From: Metaphire vulgaris
Taxonomy: Eukaryota; Annelida; Clitellata; Crassiclitellata; Megascolecidae
Direction: 5' to 3'
DNA: 64,000 bases
Assembly: GCA_018105865.1 (NCBI GenBank)
Contig: CM030851.1
Coordinates: 13,294,516 to 13,358,515 of the forward strand
Part shown: piece by piece, positions 16,935 to 29,429 of the stretch
Layout: each line of letters starts with the position of its first letter
How positions within the stretch are numbered: position 1 is the first letter of the stretch
Program-made: the position numbers and the translations under genes
Notes under the pieces: generated by a model
The model's database searches: none
Seen by the model: only the letters and a program-made list of their open reading frames with translations
What the model was told of the DNA's origin: nothing

Positions 16935-17129
16935 ATATAAATGCAAAGAAGGTAGGAATGCAAGTTATTCATTATTAGAAAAACACGCACGCTTAGGCCT
17001 CGCTGGATATCCTCGTTATGTAATGAGGTATGAAAATAGGATAATGCGGGGCGGTTTCGCGCGAAACTTCCAATCTTCTTATAGGCCTATTGTAGTTTTT
17101 AGCTGCGCTAAATAAACCGGAGCTATACC

Positions 17130-18400
17130 CCATTATCGGGTTTCTGCGCAAGTAGGGACTTGTTATCAGAGTGAGTATTGTTTTCCTTTTGCTTCAAAAC
17201 TCATCGGCGTCAGTTTGGAACTAATAAACGGCACGGGTCTTCTGCGGGCTTTCGTATTGTTAGCACTAGATCAACATTATAGCTGGTTTGTTGACAAAAT
17301 GGTAGGTCGATTTGAGAGCTTGGCCAGTGGTGGGCAGGAGGATCTAATTGCTTTATCATGCTAAATAAAGTAGTTTAAAAAGCCAATGACATCAGGACGA
17401 GGCAGATACCAGTATTCCCCACCCATCTCCCCACTTTCCTCTACAGCCACCACACAGCATACAGGCTATAGGCTTAAAGTCAGAATTTGCGCGGACCGAA
17501 TAGATATGCTAATACGACAAATGCACATCAGCCATCATAGCAATAATTATTGAACTTGAATTCATTTTCAACTCTTTCATGATTACTACGATTTCTTATT
17601 AAATACTGGTAGATTGATGCATGCTGAACGCGTAGAAACACGGAAGTCGTTAATGCTGTAAGGAAAATGTGAACGACTTGGCCAAGTGGTCATGTGATTG
17701 AACAGAGTTTATTATCAACATGTAATGTTTATATCATGATCAAAAGAGCTACGAATTAATTGTGAATTACGCTAGCTACTTATGTATATATAACATGCAT
17801 CTCCGCATATATTTCAGTGTGTGTGTGTGTTTGTGTGTGTGTGTGTTTGGACAGAGACGCAGCGACAATACATGTAATAATAACAGTTACAAGAATGTAA
17901 TAATAAAAGTTGCAAGAAAATCGAATTCTATTAATTCCATTTCACACCCAAGAGGGCGTCTACAGAGATCAGCACATAGCGCCATCTAGCGAACGCCAAC
18001 GCAGGACCCTGTGTCCTTTCACAGCAGGGCGTTGGTGGCAGACAGTTCGCTCAATAATCCAGCCCGGCACTAATGCACACGGTCTTTCGGCGCCATCTCT
18101 GCTGCTCAGATGGCCAATACTATGCACTGTCTATAGCCCACGTAGCAGTGCAAACGCCTTAGTCATCAGTAATAAAGAACAGGTGATTGCGACAAAAACC
18201 TGTTAGAAATACAGGTAAAACTCTATGCATTCTATAGGAAATATTATTTCACAGGTAGGCCCTAATGGTATTCGTTGCATGTAAGGTTCTACGTTGTGTT
18301 AAAATGGCGAAATTTGATTTGTGTTGTGCTAAAATATAGCGGACAAATAAATGCCTACGCTATGCAAAATTACAATACAGCTGAGGGCAAGCGTTCAATC
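17130..18400. other. Intergenic, no gene recognised
   Basis: Contains a (GT)n tract at 17818-17852 and a GC-richer patch at 17950-18170 with AGCGCCATCTAGCG. The short frames here have no recognisable content. Confidence 0.4.
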
Positions 18401-18406
18401 AGAATA

Positions 18407-19445
18407 CAGTACTGCTAAAAATTGTGAACACACGTGGATTTCGAAGCAAAACGAAGTTTAAGGCTCGTTAAAACATTGCAATCATAACAAAGAACACAAA
18501 TGCTGTTTTTTTCATTAATGATACTATTCTACGATTGATGTACAGAAGTGTACAGAAGGCTATAGATATGCAAAAAATTCAGAAGAGTGTTGAAACGAAT
18601 TTTATCCACATTTTATTGTGTCCCCATTTTCATTGCATCAAACCGTACTAGAATAGTCAATATATGCTGCCCCAGTTTTTTTCTAGAGCGTTCGAAATGT
18701 CACGAAAAATGATGAGCTACAGATATGCAACAATAGATATGGAAAAATTCAGAAGAGTGATTAAACTAATTACATCCACATTTTTTGTGTCCCCATCTTC
18801 ATTGCATCAAACCGTAATAGACTAGTCAATATATGATGCCTCAGTTTTATTCTAGAGCGTTCGGAATGTCACGGAAAATGGTGAGCTACAGATATGCAAC
18901 AATAGATATGGAAAAATTCAGAAGAGTGATTAAACTAATTACATCCACATTTTTTGTGTCCCCATCTTCATTGCATCAAACCGTAATAGACTAGTCAATA
19001 TAAGCTGCCCCAGTTTTATTCTAGAGCGTTCGAAATGTCACGAAAAATATTGAGCTACAGATATGCAACTATAGATATGGAAAAATTCAGAAGAGTGATG
19101 AAACGAATTATATCCACATTTTGTATAGTGTCGTTTGACATGGCTCACTATTTTTCGTGGCATTTGGAACGCTCTAGTATAAAACTGAGGCAGAATATAT
19201 TGACTGTTCTAGTATGGTTTGATGCAATGAAGATGGGGACACAAGAAAATGTGGATAAAATTCATTTAAACACTCTTCTGAATTTTTCCATATCTATGGC
19301 CTTCTGTACACCAATCGTAGAATAGTATCATTAATGAAAAAGAACAGCATTGGTGTTCTTTGTTGTGATTGCAATGTTTTAACAAGCCTTAAAGTTCGTT
19401 TCGCTTCGAAATCCACGTGTGTTCACAATTTTTTTAGCAGTACTG
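18407..19445. mobile_element. Long-TIR DNA transposon (Tc1/mariner-like MITE)
   Basis: The ends CAGTACTGCTAAAAATTGTG and its complement are flanked by TA. The inverted repeats run for about 300 bp. Between them the inner part of the arm is tandemly repeated with a period of about 170 bp (GAGCGTTCG near 18685, 18854, 19024). There is no transposase. A shorter relative is at 60656-61082. Confidence 0.75.
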
Positions 19446-19699
19446 TACAGATGAAGGCACACGTTGTAGGCCTACTAAAAATTCAGGCATTATTGTTCAT
19501 TCTGCTTAGTCTTCCTTCTCTCTTCCTTCCGTCGTTCCCTATTGGGGGTTGGACGATGGGCCTGAAGGAGTTCCTTCCACTTCTGTCTGTCTCTTTCTTC
19601 TCTGGTCAGTTGGACGAAGTTCGTTTGCATCTCTTCTGCATCATCCAAAAATTCAGGCATTATTGGTAAATCATTTGCGTGAGATAATATATATAGATA

Positions 19700-20300
<601 letters not shown>

Positions 20301-20344
20301 CAGTTGATATCCAGTGAATGGTCTTCAAGCATATTACTTAGAAT

Positions 20345-21180
20345 AACGCACAGTGTGAAGAATACAATATAGTAATTAAAGGATGCTAAAGATAATGGCT
20401 GAATATGGTACTTGAAATCGATCTCTAACAGGACGAAGTAAGTCTCAAAATAGCGGTTGAATTTGAACAAATCCTATGCATTATTAGCATTATTTAATAA
20501 CGAGGATTGTCATGGATGAGGCGTTCTAAATGCAGAAGGTGATGGCCTAAGTTTGCAATAGTGATTGACATCTATATAGTGAAGAATGCTAAAGATAGTG
20601 GCTCAATATGGTGCTTGAAATCCATCTCTAACATTACGAAATAACTGTCAAAAATGCGGTTGAAATTGTACAAATCCTGTGTATTATTAGCATTATGGAA
20701 TAACGAGGGTTGTCATGGACGAACCGTTTAAATGCAGAAGGTGATGGCCTATGTTTGCAATAGCGATTGATATCAATGTAGTAATGGATGCTAAAGATAG
20801 TGGCTGAATATGGTGCTTGAATTCGATCTATAACAGGACGAAATAACTTTCAAATGTGCGGTTGATTTGCACATATACTGTGCATTATTAGCATTATGGA
20901 ACAACGGGGGTTGTCATGCTGGATGCGCTATAAATACAGAAGACGATGACCTATGTTTGCAATAGTGATTGATATCAATGTAGTAATGGATGCTAAAGAT
21001 AGTGGCTCAATATGGTGCTTGAAATCGATCTCTAACAGGACGAAATAAGTTTCAAAAATGCACTTGAATTTGCAGAAATCCTATGCATTAGTAGCATTAT
21101 GGAATAACGATGGTTATCATGGATGAACCGTTTTAAATGCAGAAGGTGATGGCCTAAGTTTGCAATAGCGAGTGATAGAG
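20345..21180. repeat. 203-bp satellite, about four copies, inverted
   Basis: Reverse complement of the block at 12245-13073. The landmark ATGCTAAAGATAGTGGCT recurs at roughly 203-bp spacing. It ends just before the first Ly6 gene. Confidence 0.9.
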
Positions 21181-21280
21181 GGATTAGCAGAACGGAAGAT
21201 ATATTAAAACGCTTAAAGTGACAGTTTATTATTAATATTTTTACTAGAGCAAAGAGCAAAGAGCTTCCACTTTCAGCGCA

Positions 21281-21557
21281 ATGGATCAGTGCATCAGTTC
21301 ATCTACTGTCGGTTCACAAGTGATGATAACGACGACAGCGATGATGATTATGATGATGATGATGATGACAATCGATTCTACGGAAGCCTATACGTGCTAC
21401 GACTGTAGATATGTCTCGACGCTCAAAGAACGCTGGCAAAACGCCACTTGCACGGAGCCCTTCAACTCTACTGGGATATCGAAGTGTACGGGTGCAGTGT
21501 GTGCTTCCACGTGGGCGAATTTTACCACTGAGAAAGGTGATCAAGATTTTGCAGTTG

Positions 21558-21594
<37 letters not shown>

Positions 21595-23056
21595 CATCAT
21601 CATCATCATCATCATTATAATATTCGCTTCGTGAAAAGTGATTACCTTCAAGGTTAAACCCCGTCTTCTTTACCTGGTTCACCCACCATTGGACCGTCTG
21701 CCACCTGGTTGTGTCCGGCCGGATACCCTGGATTAATGCTTCTGTGCATTATGAAGTGGCGCTATAGAAGTTTAGGCTCATATTAGATCTCCACGAAAAG
21801 AGCCTATCTGCAGGGGCGTAGCCAGGAATTTTATTACGGGTGGGGATATAATACGATTGAGGGATATAAATCTTTAAAAGCTTTGAAAATCCTAAAATAC
21901 ACATTGAAAATGTTAAGGTATAGTCTGATTTTGGGGGTGGGTATATATACCGATATACCCCCCCTCCCCGTCGCTACGCCCCTGCTTGTCAGGACATGAA
22001 GAGGATATGAATTTGAATGCTTCAATACTTGAACTGCGTTCAGGTTTTTTCATGCAGAGTTTCACAAACTATGAGTCCGTTACAGGCTAGAATTCCAAGC
22101 AACGGTGCATAACTATCACTGGCCTATTAAGCGTGAACTTCTAAAGCGCCAGTTTTTGTAATGCATTTGGCATCAGTCGACTGTCGCTCCCGGATTTGAA
22201 TTATGCACAGGCATAATCTCCAGTTGTCAAATCCAACCAGTCAATCCGATGTTCTGGTCTCGGGCGGTTATTGTGACGGACAGGCAATGGAGAACAGGTG
22301 CGCTTCGTCGATCTGTCTCGGTCGAAATGCTGTAAGAGACACACACACAGCGGAGAGAACCAATCAATGCTCGTGTACACAAGAGACAATACTAATGCAT
22401 TGATTTTAAAATACATGAGGGAAATCTATAATTTTCTGGGCCGCTCTCTGTATTACAGGTTTTAGCAATCAGAAAAAATCCCTCTCAAGCATCAAGGGGG
22501 GAATTGATTGGGGTTGATTGATTGATTGATAGATTGGTTGATTTATTGGGGTTGATTGTTTGATTGAATTGGAGGGAAGACACACAGTTCAATGCAAAAT
22601 TTGTGTAAGTGCTTGGATTTTTTTGTGGGGGGAGGAGGAATGTTGAGGTTTGGGGGATCTCCCCCTAACAGGCCTGTATGAAACACTGCGGTTTGGTATT
22701 AATCATTTTCAGTGGTGTATACGTTTTCAGAATATGTCCTCTATCGAACCTGTCAGAATTCGTCGAAACCGATATCTGTAGCCGACTGTCTGAAAATCGA
22801 CCCATCCAACAATTACTTTGTGTCGGGAAATCAGTGCTGCTATTACAAAAACCACGTTCAGAATCCAGGAGATAGTCGCGTCTACAACCAGACGCTGTGC
22901 TTCTGCCAGGGAGACGATTGTAACGGGCAGACCGCGTATCCAGTACAGGCGAGACAGGCGAACCAGCCGAGCAGAGCTCCAGGAGCTCAATACGGAAACT
23001 GTCTGATGTTGCGTCTGATAGCAGTTCTCTGCCTGTTACTGATTGTGGCGATTTGA
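21281..23056 (+). CDS. Ly6/uPAR (three-finger) GPI-anchored protein, two exons
   Basis: Exons 21281-21536 and 22713-23056 join in frame (phase 1; donor G|GTGATC, acceptor TTTTCAG) to give 199 aa. The N-terminus is a Met-rich hydrophobic leader (MMIMMMMMMTI) before YTCYDC, the opening of the domain. Exon 2 holds NQCCYYK and LCFCQGDDCN, the closing CC and CxCxxDxCN-type signature of the Ly6/uPAR fold. The last 19 residues (CLMLRLIAVLCLLLIVAI) are a GPI-addition signal. Family members are extracellular, membrane-tethered and bind other proteins; the ligand is unknown. The first of three Ly6 genes in tandem, all with the intron at the same place. Confidence 0.85.
21345..21369 (+). repeat. (ATG)n microsatellite coding poly-Met in the leader
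   Basis: GATGATTATGATGATGATGATGATG-type run in frame with the ORF, so its expansion lengthens the signal peptide with Met. Confidence 0.85.
21537..22712. other. Intron of Ly6 gene 1
   Basis: Starts with a (TTA)n(TCA)n microsatellite (21556-21615), then a SINE-like patch ending GGCGCTATAGAAGTTTAG, a hAT-like MITE (21811-21984) and a reversed copy of the GCGCC-AGTTTTTGTA patch near 22140. No further exon is seen. Confidence 0.6.
21811..21984 (+). mobile_element. MITE (CAGGGGCGTAGCCAGG ... CGCTACGCCCCTG)
   Basis: Clear inverted ends. A second copy is at 28135-28288. An exact target duplication is not visible for this copy. Confidence 0.75.
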
Positions 23057-23078
23057 ACTGAAATTTCAGCATATTTCT

Positions 23079-23079
23079 T

Positions 23080-23126
<47 letters not shown>
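23079..23126. repeat. (TC)n microsatellite
   Basis: About 20 TC units, 20 bases after the stop codon of Ly6 gene 1. Confidence 0.95.
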
Positions 23127-23130
<4 letters not shown>

Positions 23131-23169
23131 TTTCGTATCCTTATTTCAGCAAAGCATTTTGTTCGACAT

Positions 23170-25678
23170 TATCGCGTAGCACAGTGTCGGTTCCAGGATT
23201 TCTTGATGGGGGGGGGAAATGAAATGAATTCAGAGGAAGTTGGTGGGGAGGGGGAGGGGTGAAAAGAGAAGGAAAAAATCAGTCAACTTTGCCGAAAAAG
23301 ACTGATAAAATGGATGTTTCCCTAATGGTACTACTCTTACCGAAAAACATAGGTTGACAAGCAGAAAAAAGTCATCCGCAGTTTTCCCCGTAGTTTTACT
23401 AGACCTTTACCCCCAAAAATAGGTTTGACAAGCAAAAAAAGAAGTTCGGTGGGGGGATGCATCCCCACTCATCCCCCACGTGGAACCGTCACTGGCGTAG
23501 CAGTTTTCTTGTAGATGCATAGTTGGACGTTCACCATATGGGATTATTGCGCTTTATGTGGTTCTGGATGTGATTTTGTTCGATTTTCTAATCTTCTGTC
23601 ATGCGTATAATTAATCCGTCTATGACAATACCGCCTGAAGACATTTAATGCATGTCTGTTCTAGCATTTTGTTGAAAGTTTCAATGGCTACTTTATATTG
23701 TGAATCGTGTCCTATATGTTCTATGAAATCCGCGGAAACGCTGAAGAATCAAAACAAGCTGACATTTTGTCTTTACTCGCTCAATATTGAAAGAGAACGT
23801 TAAAGCAATGAAGATGGAACAAGAGGAAAATGTGGATTTTGCTGGAGAATTTCTTCAAATCAAATAGATTTTTGCATATCTAGGTCCTCGACACCCTCTA
23901 TTCAGCAGGCCTTCAATTGGCTTCTCTCACACAGCGAATTAATTATAAAACTTGTTTTTGATATCCATAAAACCTGTTGTATAATGAACCATATATCTTA
24001 ATACGCGGCTCTTCCTCGATACTAGCCATTCCCAAGATATTCGGCAGGGCTTTCATTTAGTTGATGTCCTCGTTCTCGCAGGCCTACAGTCAATGCATGG
24101 CGTTAGTGTGTAGTATGAAATGGCTGGAAGTGCTCTATTTCGAACCCTGTAGATCGAAATTGATAATGATATTATTGATTATTCTTGCACTGTTTAAAGC
24201 AATGAAGAAGGAACAAGAGGAAAATGTGGATTTTGTAGTAGAATTTTGTCAAATCGATTAGATATTTGCATGTCTATGTCCTAGTCCTACATAGCAGTCG
24301 ACTCGTGCATTTCCCCTTTCGACAAGAAGTTCATCTTTGTTCAGCATGAAATCCTAATAAAATGCTTCAGTGAATCTTATGGCAGTTGGTAAATTGCACT
24401 TTTCAATTGATTCCGAAAGTGGTCGTTGTAAATTAAACTTAGCTGAAACAAGTAGTAGCAATACTGGCCGACAAGTATTATTGTGCAATATAGTGTCGGT
24501 TGCCATGGAGACGCGAATGTATATTTAACCGCAATAATTTCCTTTCCTTAGCGCTTTATTCACTGCATTAAATGTTCATAACGAGTGTCATTTAGACAGG
24601 CATTAATTGATTAGTGTTCAAGTAATTACACATATATACAGCATACGGTATACTGTATGCTTAATGGTATTCAATTTACCGTAAGCTCTCTCGACAATAC
24701 GGTAATCGATATTACACTCCCCAAGTCTTCGCTGTTTTATGGTATTTAGCGTGCTTCTTTTCGCATACCAACAAGTACAGACCCGTTCTTAGAAGCCACC
24801 ATTCTTTACGATGTTCCATCGTGAGACATCATGAACTGGAAAGCCGATTGTGGAGTGGTACTGGACGGTTGGTACGCCATTATTCCTCAGATCGTTCAAT
24901 GAGAAAACTGTCCATCGGTTGCTGTGCAGTACCTAAGTACCAAGTCCTTATATACAAACCGTGTCAACGAAGCAGAAGGCAATAACATTTGTTTAGTAGA
25001 AAACAAGTTTACGACGGTTACTAAGGTGTCTATGGATGTTGCTGCTTACGTTCGGTAGTAATAGAGCCCATCCTTCCAATTGGCAAAGAGACTGTCGACA
25101 GAGCAGACAGGCAGAATCGTTAATTCTGCAGGATGAGACGTTTCTGAAATCTGAAATTAAGGTAACTCGGCCATTTTGTGGTTGCGTTGAGACATTTTTT
25201 CGATATTGCGTGTCAGAATTTATCGAGAGTCTCGCAAAAGGTGCCATATGCCATCGCGTTGAGATGTCATACACTTTACAGATGTCTGCATAAGTGAAAA
25301 CAGTTGCGATCTGGGTAGAGAATTTATTTGATGTGGTGTTCTTCTCTTGAGTAAGTAATCGAGTACGGGGAGTCAATGCATTGCTATGGCATTTGCTACT
25401 AATAGGCCTACAGATTATTCATATAGGGCTGCATGGTTGAAAAAATATCATATTCAAACGCACAAAGGACATAGCTATTACAGTAAGTCAAGCAAAGCTA
25501 TTATTGTAAATGCAAATTTCAGATGGTGTGGTCTAATTTTCAACGAAACTGTCCGCTGCAAATTAGGCCAATTCGACGTGTAAATTTCCAATGTAAATCA
25601 ATTTACGGAGCAGATTTCAGACGTAGCCTATACGTTAATTAATTTACATGTGTACGCTAGCTTGCAATGCAAATTTAC
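23170..25678. other. Intergenic between Ly6 genes 1 and 2
   Basis: 23170-23510 is a MITE remnant with GACAAGCAAAAAA motifs. 23790-23890 and 24170-24290 are two copies of a repeat (AGAGGAAAATGTGGATTTTG) related to the inner arm of the long-TIR transposon at 18407. A 127-codon minus-strand frame at 24993-25376 has no recognisable content and I do not call it a gene. Confidence 0.45.
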
Positions 25679-25898
25679 CAGAGGCGGATCTAGGGTATTC
25701 GGCGCCCGGGAACAAAGTGTACGTTGGCGCCCCTAACAACTGACAAGCAAAAAAGGTCCTCACATCGTTTTCGGCGCCCCTCAACTCTCTCTTCATATAG
25801 TGCTGACGAGCAAAAAAGGTCCTCGCACGTGTTTCTTCCCCTCACCTCGGCGCCCGGGGAACATGTGAACCCCCTGCCCTCCCCTAGATCCGCCTCTG
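25679..25898 (+). mobile_element. MITE (CAGAGGCGGATCTAGGG family)
   Basis: Ends CAGAGGCGGATCTAGGG and CCCTAGATCCGCCTCTG. Two internal GAGCAAAAAAGGTCCTC motifs. The only other copy is at 48180-48390, reversed, next to the same 187-bp repeat. Confidence 0.8.
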
Positions 25899-25904
25899 TA
25901 AACT

Positions 25905-26190
25905 ACAGAGAAATTAGGGCACTATCTCTTGCATATCAAAAATGCTTGACATTCAGAATTTTGCCTGTGATATTCTCTATATTGCTTAAATTGGACATTT
26001 TTAAACTACAGAGAATGGTATTGGCAGACGTGTGAATGGCTAGCACTTTCGACAGGCAAGTGAAGAGGACCTAGTAATCACGTTTTTTTCAAAAATTAGA
26101 TCACTATCTCTTGTATATCAAAAGTGCTTGGCATTCAGAATTTTGCCTGTGGCATTATCTATTGCTTAAATTGGACATTGTTAAACTAGT
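25905..26190. repeat. 187-bp repeat unit, about 1.5 copies
   Basis: Same sequence as the array at 4001-4640, directly abutting the MITE at 25679-25898. Confidence 0.8.
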
Positions 26191-26297
26191 AATTTACAAT
26201 ACAAATTTCAACTGTAAATTAAGCAATTTACGGTGTAAATTTCGAATTTAGACAAGTTCAGCACACGACGTCGGTGACGACGACGACGACGACGACG

Positions 26298-27045
26298 ATG
26301 TGGGTGATTGTACTCTGTGCGAATTTCCTCTTCGCCCCGGGTTCGATCGCCGTCTATTCGTGCTACGATTGCGTCTACAGCGATCTGTCGCAGGACGTGG
26401 GCGTCACCAACGACTGTTCCGACCCATTTCAATCCTCGCAGGCGTCGACCTGCACCGGAAACCTGTGCGTTATCGCTTGGCTGGATTTCGACAGCTACGG
26501 TAACGATAACGACGACTACGACGATAAAGAAACGATAACAATAACGATAACGAGACAGGGGAAGAGAATATTAATTGACTGTAATAAATGTAACAGGCCT
26601 AGATCTGCCTTCTCGTATAGTAAAGTATGGAGATTACATCGAAAAACATCGGAATAGTTATCGCCAGGGCTTTTTTTGTAAACAAATATTTTCCGGAGCA
26701 CAACAGTCGGAAGCCACTTGTCAACATGAACATGACGTAGTCACGTAGCTATCATAGGCGGATTTTATTAAAGGCTATGGTATACGCTTAAGCCTACCCA
26801 ACTAATCCCACCAAAACAAAAAAAAGTGTTTTTTCCATCAACACCAGGTCTGTCGCGTGTTGGATGGCACCCCCAGACCCCCATGCTAACCTACCCAATT
26901 ATTAAACACTAAATCCGCCTATGGTATATATATATACTGTATATACGCTTCGCATAAGCGTATATATATATATATAAGCGTATATATATATATACGCTTC
27001 AACGCGGTATCAGTACGAGGAACGTTTCCCGTTGGAAGTTTTGAA

Positions 27046-27096
<51 letters not shown>

Positions 27097-27977
27097 GATG
27101 TAATGTATTGTAACGTATGAATTCTATAGCGTATGAATTTCAGAGTGTATTTATAAAGTTTTTTGATTAGTTCCTCCGATGATAATGATACTATCTTATT
27201 GAAGCGTTATATAATTGAAGTTGATAAATTATTAATCTCTTGAATTTCATGCATGAAAATAAAATCAGACTTTTTGCCCAGCTCAGCTATATCTTCGTCT
27301 TCGTAGGATTCGTCGTCAATCGTACGTGCGCCTCCGATGGACCCCCGTCGACCGATCCCAACCAGTGCCTGATGCTCAACTCCTTCGGCCTGCCCTACAC
27401 CTTCTTCGTCTACGCGGACATGTGCTGCGCCGAATCGTCGCAGGCCTTCCCCTACAACGGGTCCTCGATCCCCTTCACGGCCTACGCCTGCTTCTGCACC
27501 GCCGACCGGTGCAACGGCGCCGTCCAGAACTTCGTCACCAGGACCCACCCGCCCACCACCACAACAAGAACCAAGGCGATGATCACCACCACAACCGGAA
27601 GAATTCCTTCCACCGGAACCGGAACGCCGGGTTCTAGGCAGACGGCCAAGGTCCCGACTACCGCGGCTGCTGCTGCTGGAACGTCTACCGCGAAACCCGC
27701 GACTACCGTTCGTCCGCTGGCTACCACCGCAAAGATCGGATCTACCGCAGCTGCTGGGAAGATTACCACTCTCACGAAGCAGCAGCAAACCGTTGCCCAG
27801 ACCGTATCTTCGAAGCAACCTCTTGATTCCACCATTACTACGATGATGCCGACTACCATAAAGCAACCGAACAACAACAACAACGCTGGTGTTGTCGTTC
27901 CACAGATGTCGTTGCTGTTGCATGTTGCTGTTGCTGTTGCTGTTGTTATTGTCGCTTCGATGAATATTGTTTTCTGA
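26298..27977 (+). CDS. Ly6/uPAR protein with mucin-like stalk, two exons
   Basis: Exons 26298-26499 and 27307-27977 (donor G|GTAACG, acceptor TCGTAG, phase 1) give 290 aa. I chose the ATG at 26298 because it starts a clean signal peptide (MWVIVLCANFLFAPGSIA) before VYSCYDC; the upstream frame is only an ACG repeat. Exon 2 carries NRTC, DMCCAESS and ACFCTADRCN, which complete the three-finger domain, then about 120 residues rich in Thr, Ala and Lys (mucin-like stalk) and a hydrophobic end (LLLHVAVAVAVVIVASMNIVF) that fits a GPI signal. The stalk is the main difference from the neighbouring Ly6 genes. Probable role: a cell-surface protein held away from the membrane. Confidence 0.85.
26753..26923 (+). 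mobile_element. hAT-like MITE (CATAGGCGGATTT family)
   Basis: In the intron of Ly6 gene 2. Flanks GTAGCTAT and GTATATAT match at six of eight positions, an aged target duplication. Confidence 0.8.
27046..27096. repeat. (TTA)n microsatellite
   Basis: About 17 triplets in the intron of Ly6 gene 2. Confidence 0.95.
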
Positions 27978-28134
27978 GAACGAAGTTTGAACTATGCACT
28001 TCGTAAAAAAATCACAGAAAATGGAGATTCGTCTATATAGCATAGCACTATTTAAGCCTACACTGTACAATGACTAACAAGAGCTGTACTGCACCATTGT
28101 ATTTTCTAGTCGAATGATATTTCAAACTCAATGG

Positions 28135-28288
28135 CAGGGGTGTAGCCAGAAACTTGATTTCAGAGAGATAATGTAATTGGGGGGTATAAATCTTTAAAAC
28201 TTTTAAAATCTTAAAAAACATTAAAATTTTTAAGGTGGCCTGATTTTGAGGGTCTGTATACCGATATACCCCCGTCGCTACGCCCCTG
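28135..28288 (+). mobile_element. MITE (CAGGGGCGTAGCC-type)
   Basis: Same family as 21811-21984. Flanks CTCAATGG and CTCAATAT suggest an 8-bp target duplication with two changes. Confidence 0.75.
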
Positions 28289-28973
28289 CTCAATATATGT
28301 ATATAAAAATATTATATATACACATACATACATACATGCATACATACATACAAATACATACAGAACATGTGTACTCATAGTTTCGTTAGTTACTTGTTCT
28401 TTTACTTCAAATAGATGCAGTACTTGCTTACCGGCCGACCGCATAACTCTGGACCCAGGTGATATAAAGAGCCGGACAATTACATTGCTACCTAACTCCG
28501 GATGCATTGATTCAATAGTTTCTATTCTATAATAATATATTCAGCCTGTTTCGTTTATGCTTCAAGTCTTTCTTAGTAAGTTCCTACCAGTCCATTGGTC
28601 ATACAATAGCCACCACGAACGTACCAAATGTAGGCATTGACGCCTGCCATCAAAAAAACGTTAGTGACTTGGCTTGGAACTCAGAAAAAATTCGGAAATA
28701 GGCCTATACTGGGTTTTTACGCACATATATCGCATCAACAACTCTATGAATAGAGAGACCAGCCTACTAGAGGACAAGAGGGCAAAGAATGAGATTACAC
28801 AACAAGTCAGGGATATAAATGTGGGGTATATATTGTTATATATTATATATAATATATTATGTATATATCATATTATATATTTTATATATTATATATGTTA
28901 GATATATATGCATATACATGTTATATATATATAATATTGTAGGCCTATTATATATACTTTTGGTGGTATTAAT

Positions 28974-29212
28974 CAGTGGCGTAGCGTGACTTTTAAGGGC
29001 CCGGGGGGCATCTTTGACATGAGGGCCCCAGAGAGTTTCGAGCTGACGAGCAAAAAAAAGATCGTCAGCACATCATTTCTAGGGTTAGGGTTAAGAAGTT
29101 AGGGTTAACCCTAACCTAACCCTAGCTTAGACCCCTCTTCGGGCCCCCCTCCGCCCGGGGCCCGGGGGGCTGTCAACAAAGTGCCCCCCGCCCCCCTCAC
29201 GTTACGCCACTG
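28974..29212 (+). mobile_element. hAT-like MITE with internal telomere-like repeats
   Basis: Ends CAGTGGCGTAGCGTGA and TCACGTTACGCCACTG; perfect 8-bp target duplications GTATTAAT at 28966-28973 and 29213-29220. Inside are an 8-bp-stem copy of the GACGAGCAAAAA motif and a short palindrome of TTAGGG/CCCTAA units. Confidence 0.92.
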
Positions 29213-29383
29213 GTATTAATACCGATATACACCCCCGTCGCTACGCTCCTGATGACTAAATTGGAAAAACAGAGTGATTCTCACCCCACAGGGTATATAG
29301 ACCCTACCGAGCTATAGACCCTAAACCGTGTCTGCATTATTGTCATCGTCTTTTTAATAGAAATCTTCACGCTCGAGTAGGCC

Positions 29384-29384
29384 T

Positions 29385-29421
<37 letters not shown>
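29384..29421. repeat. (AGTA)n microsatellite
   Basis: About nine tetranucleotide units. Confidence 0.9.
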
Positions 29422-29423
<2 letters not shown>

Positions 29424-29429
29424 TCTCGT

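Noticed and set aside
24993..25376. 127-codon minus-strand frame between Ly6 genes
   Set aside because: No recognisable motif, leader or splice context; length is possible by chance in this composition.
27207..28070. 287-codon minus-strand frame
   Set aside because: Antisense shadow of Ly6 gene 2 exon 2; the low-complexity Gly/Arg composition mirrors the Thr/Ala stalk and there are no motifs.
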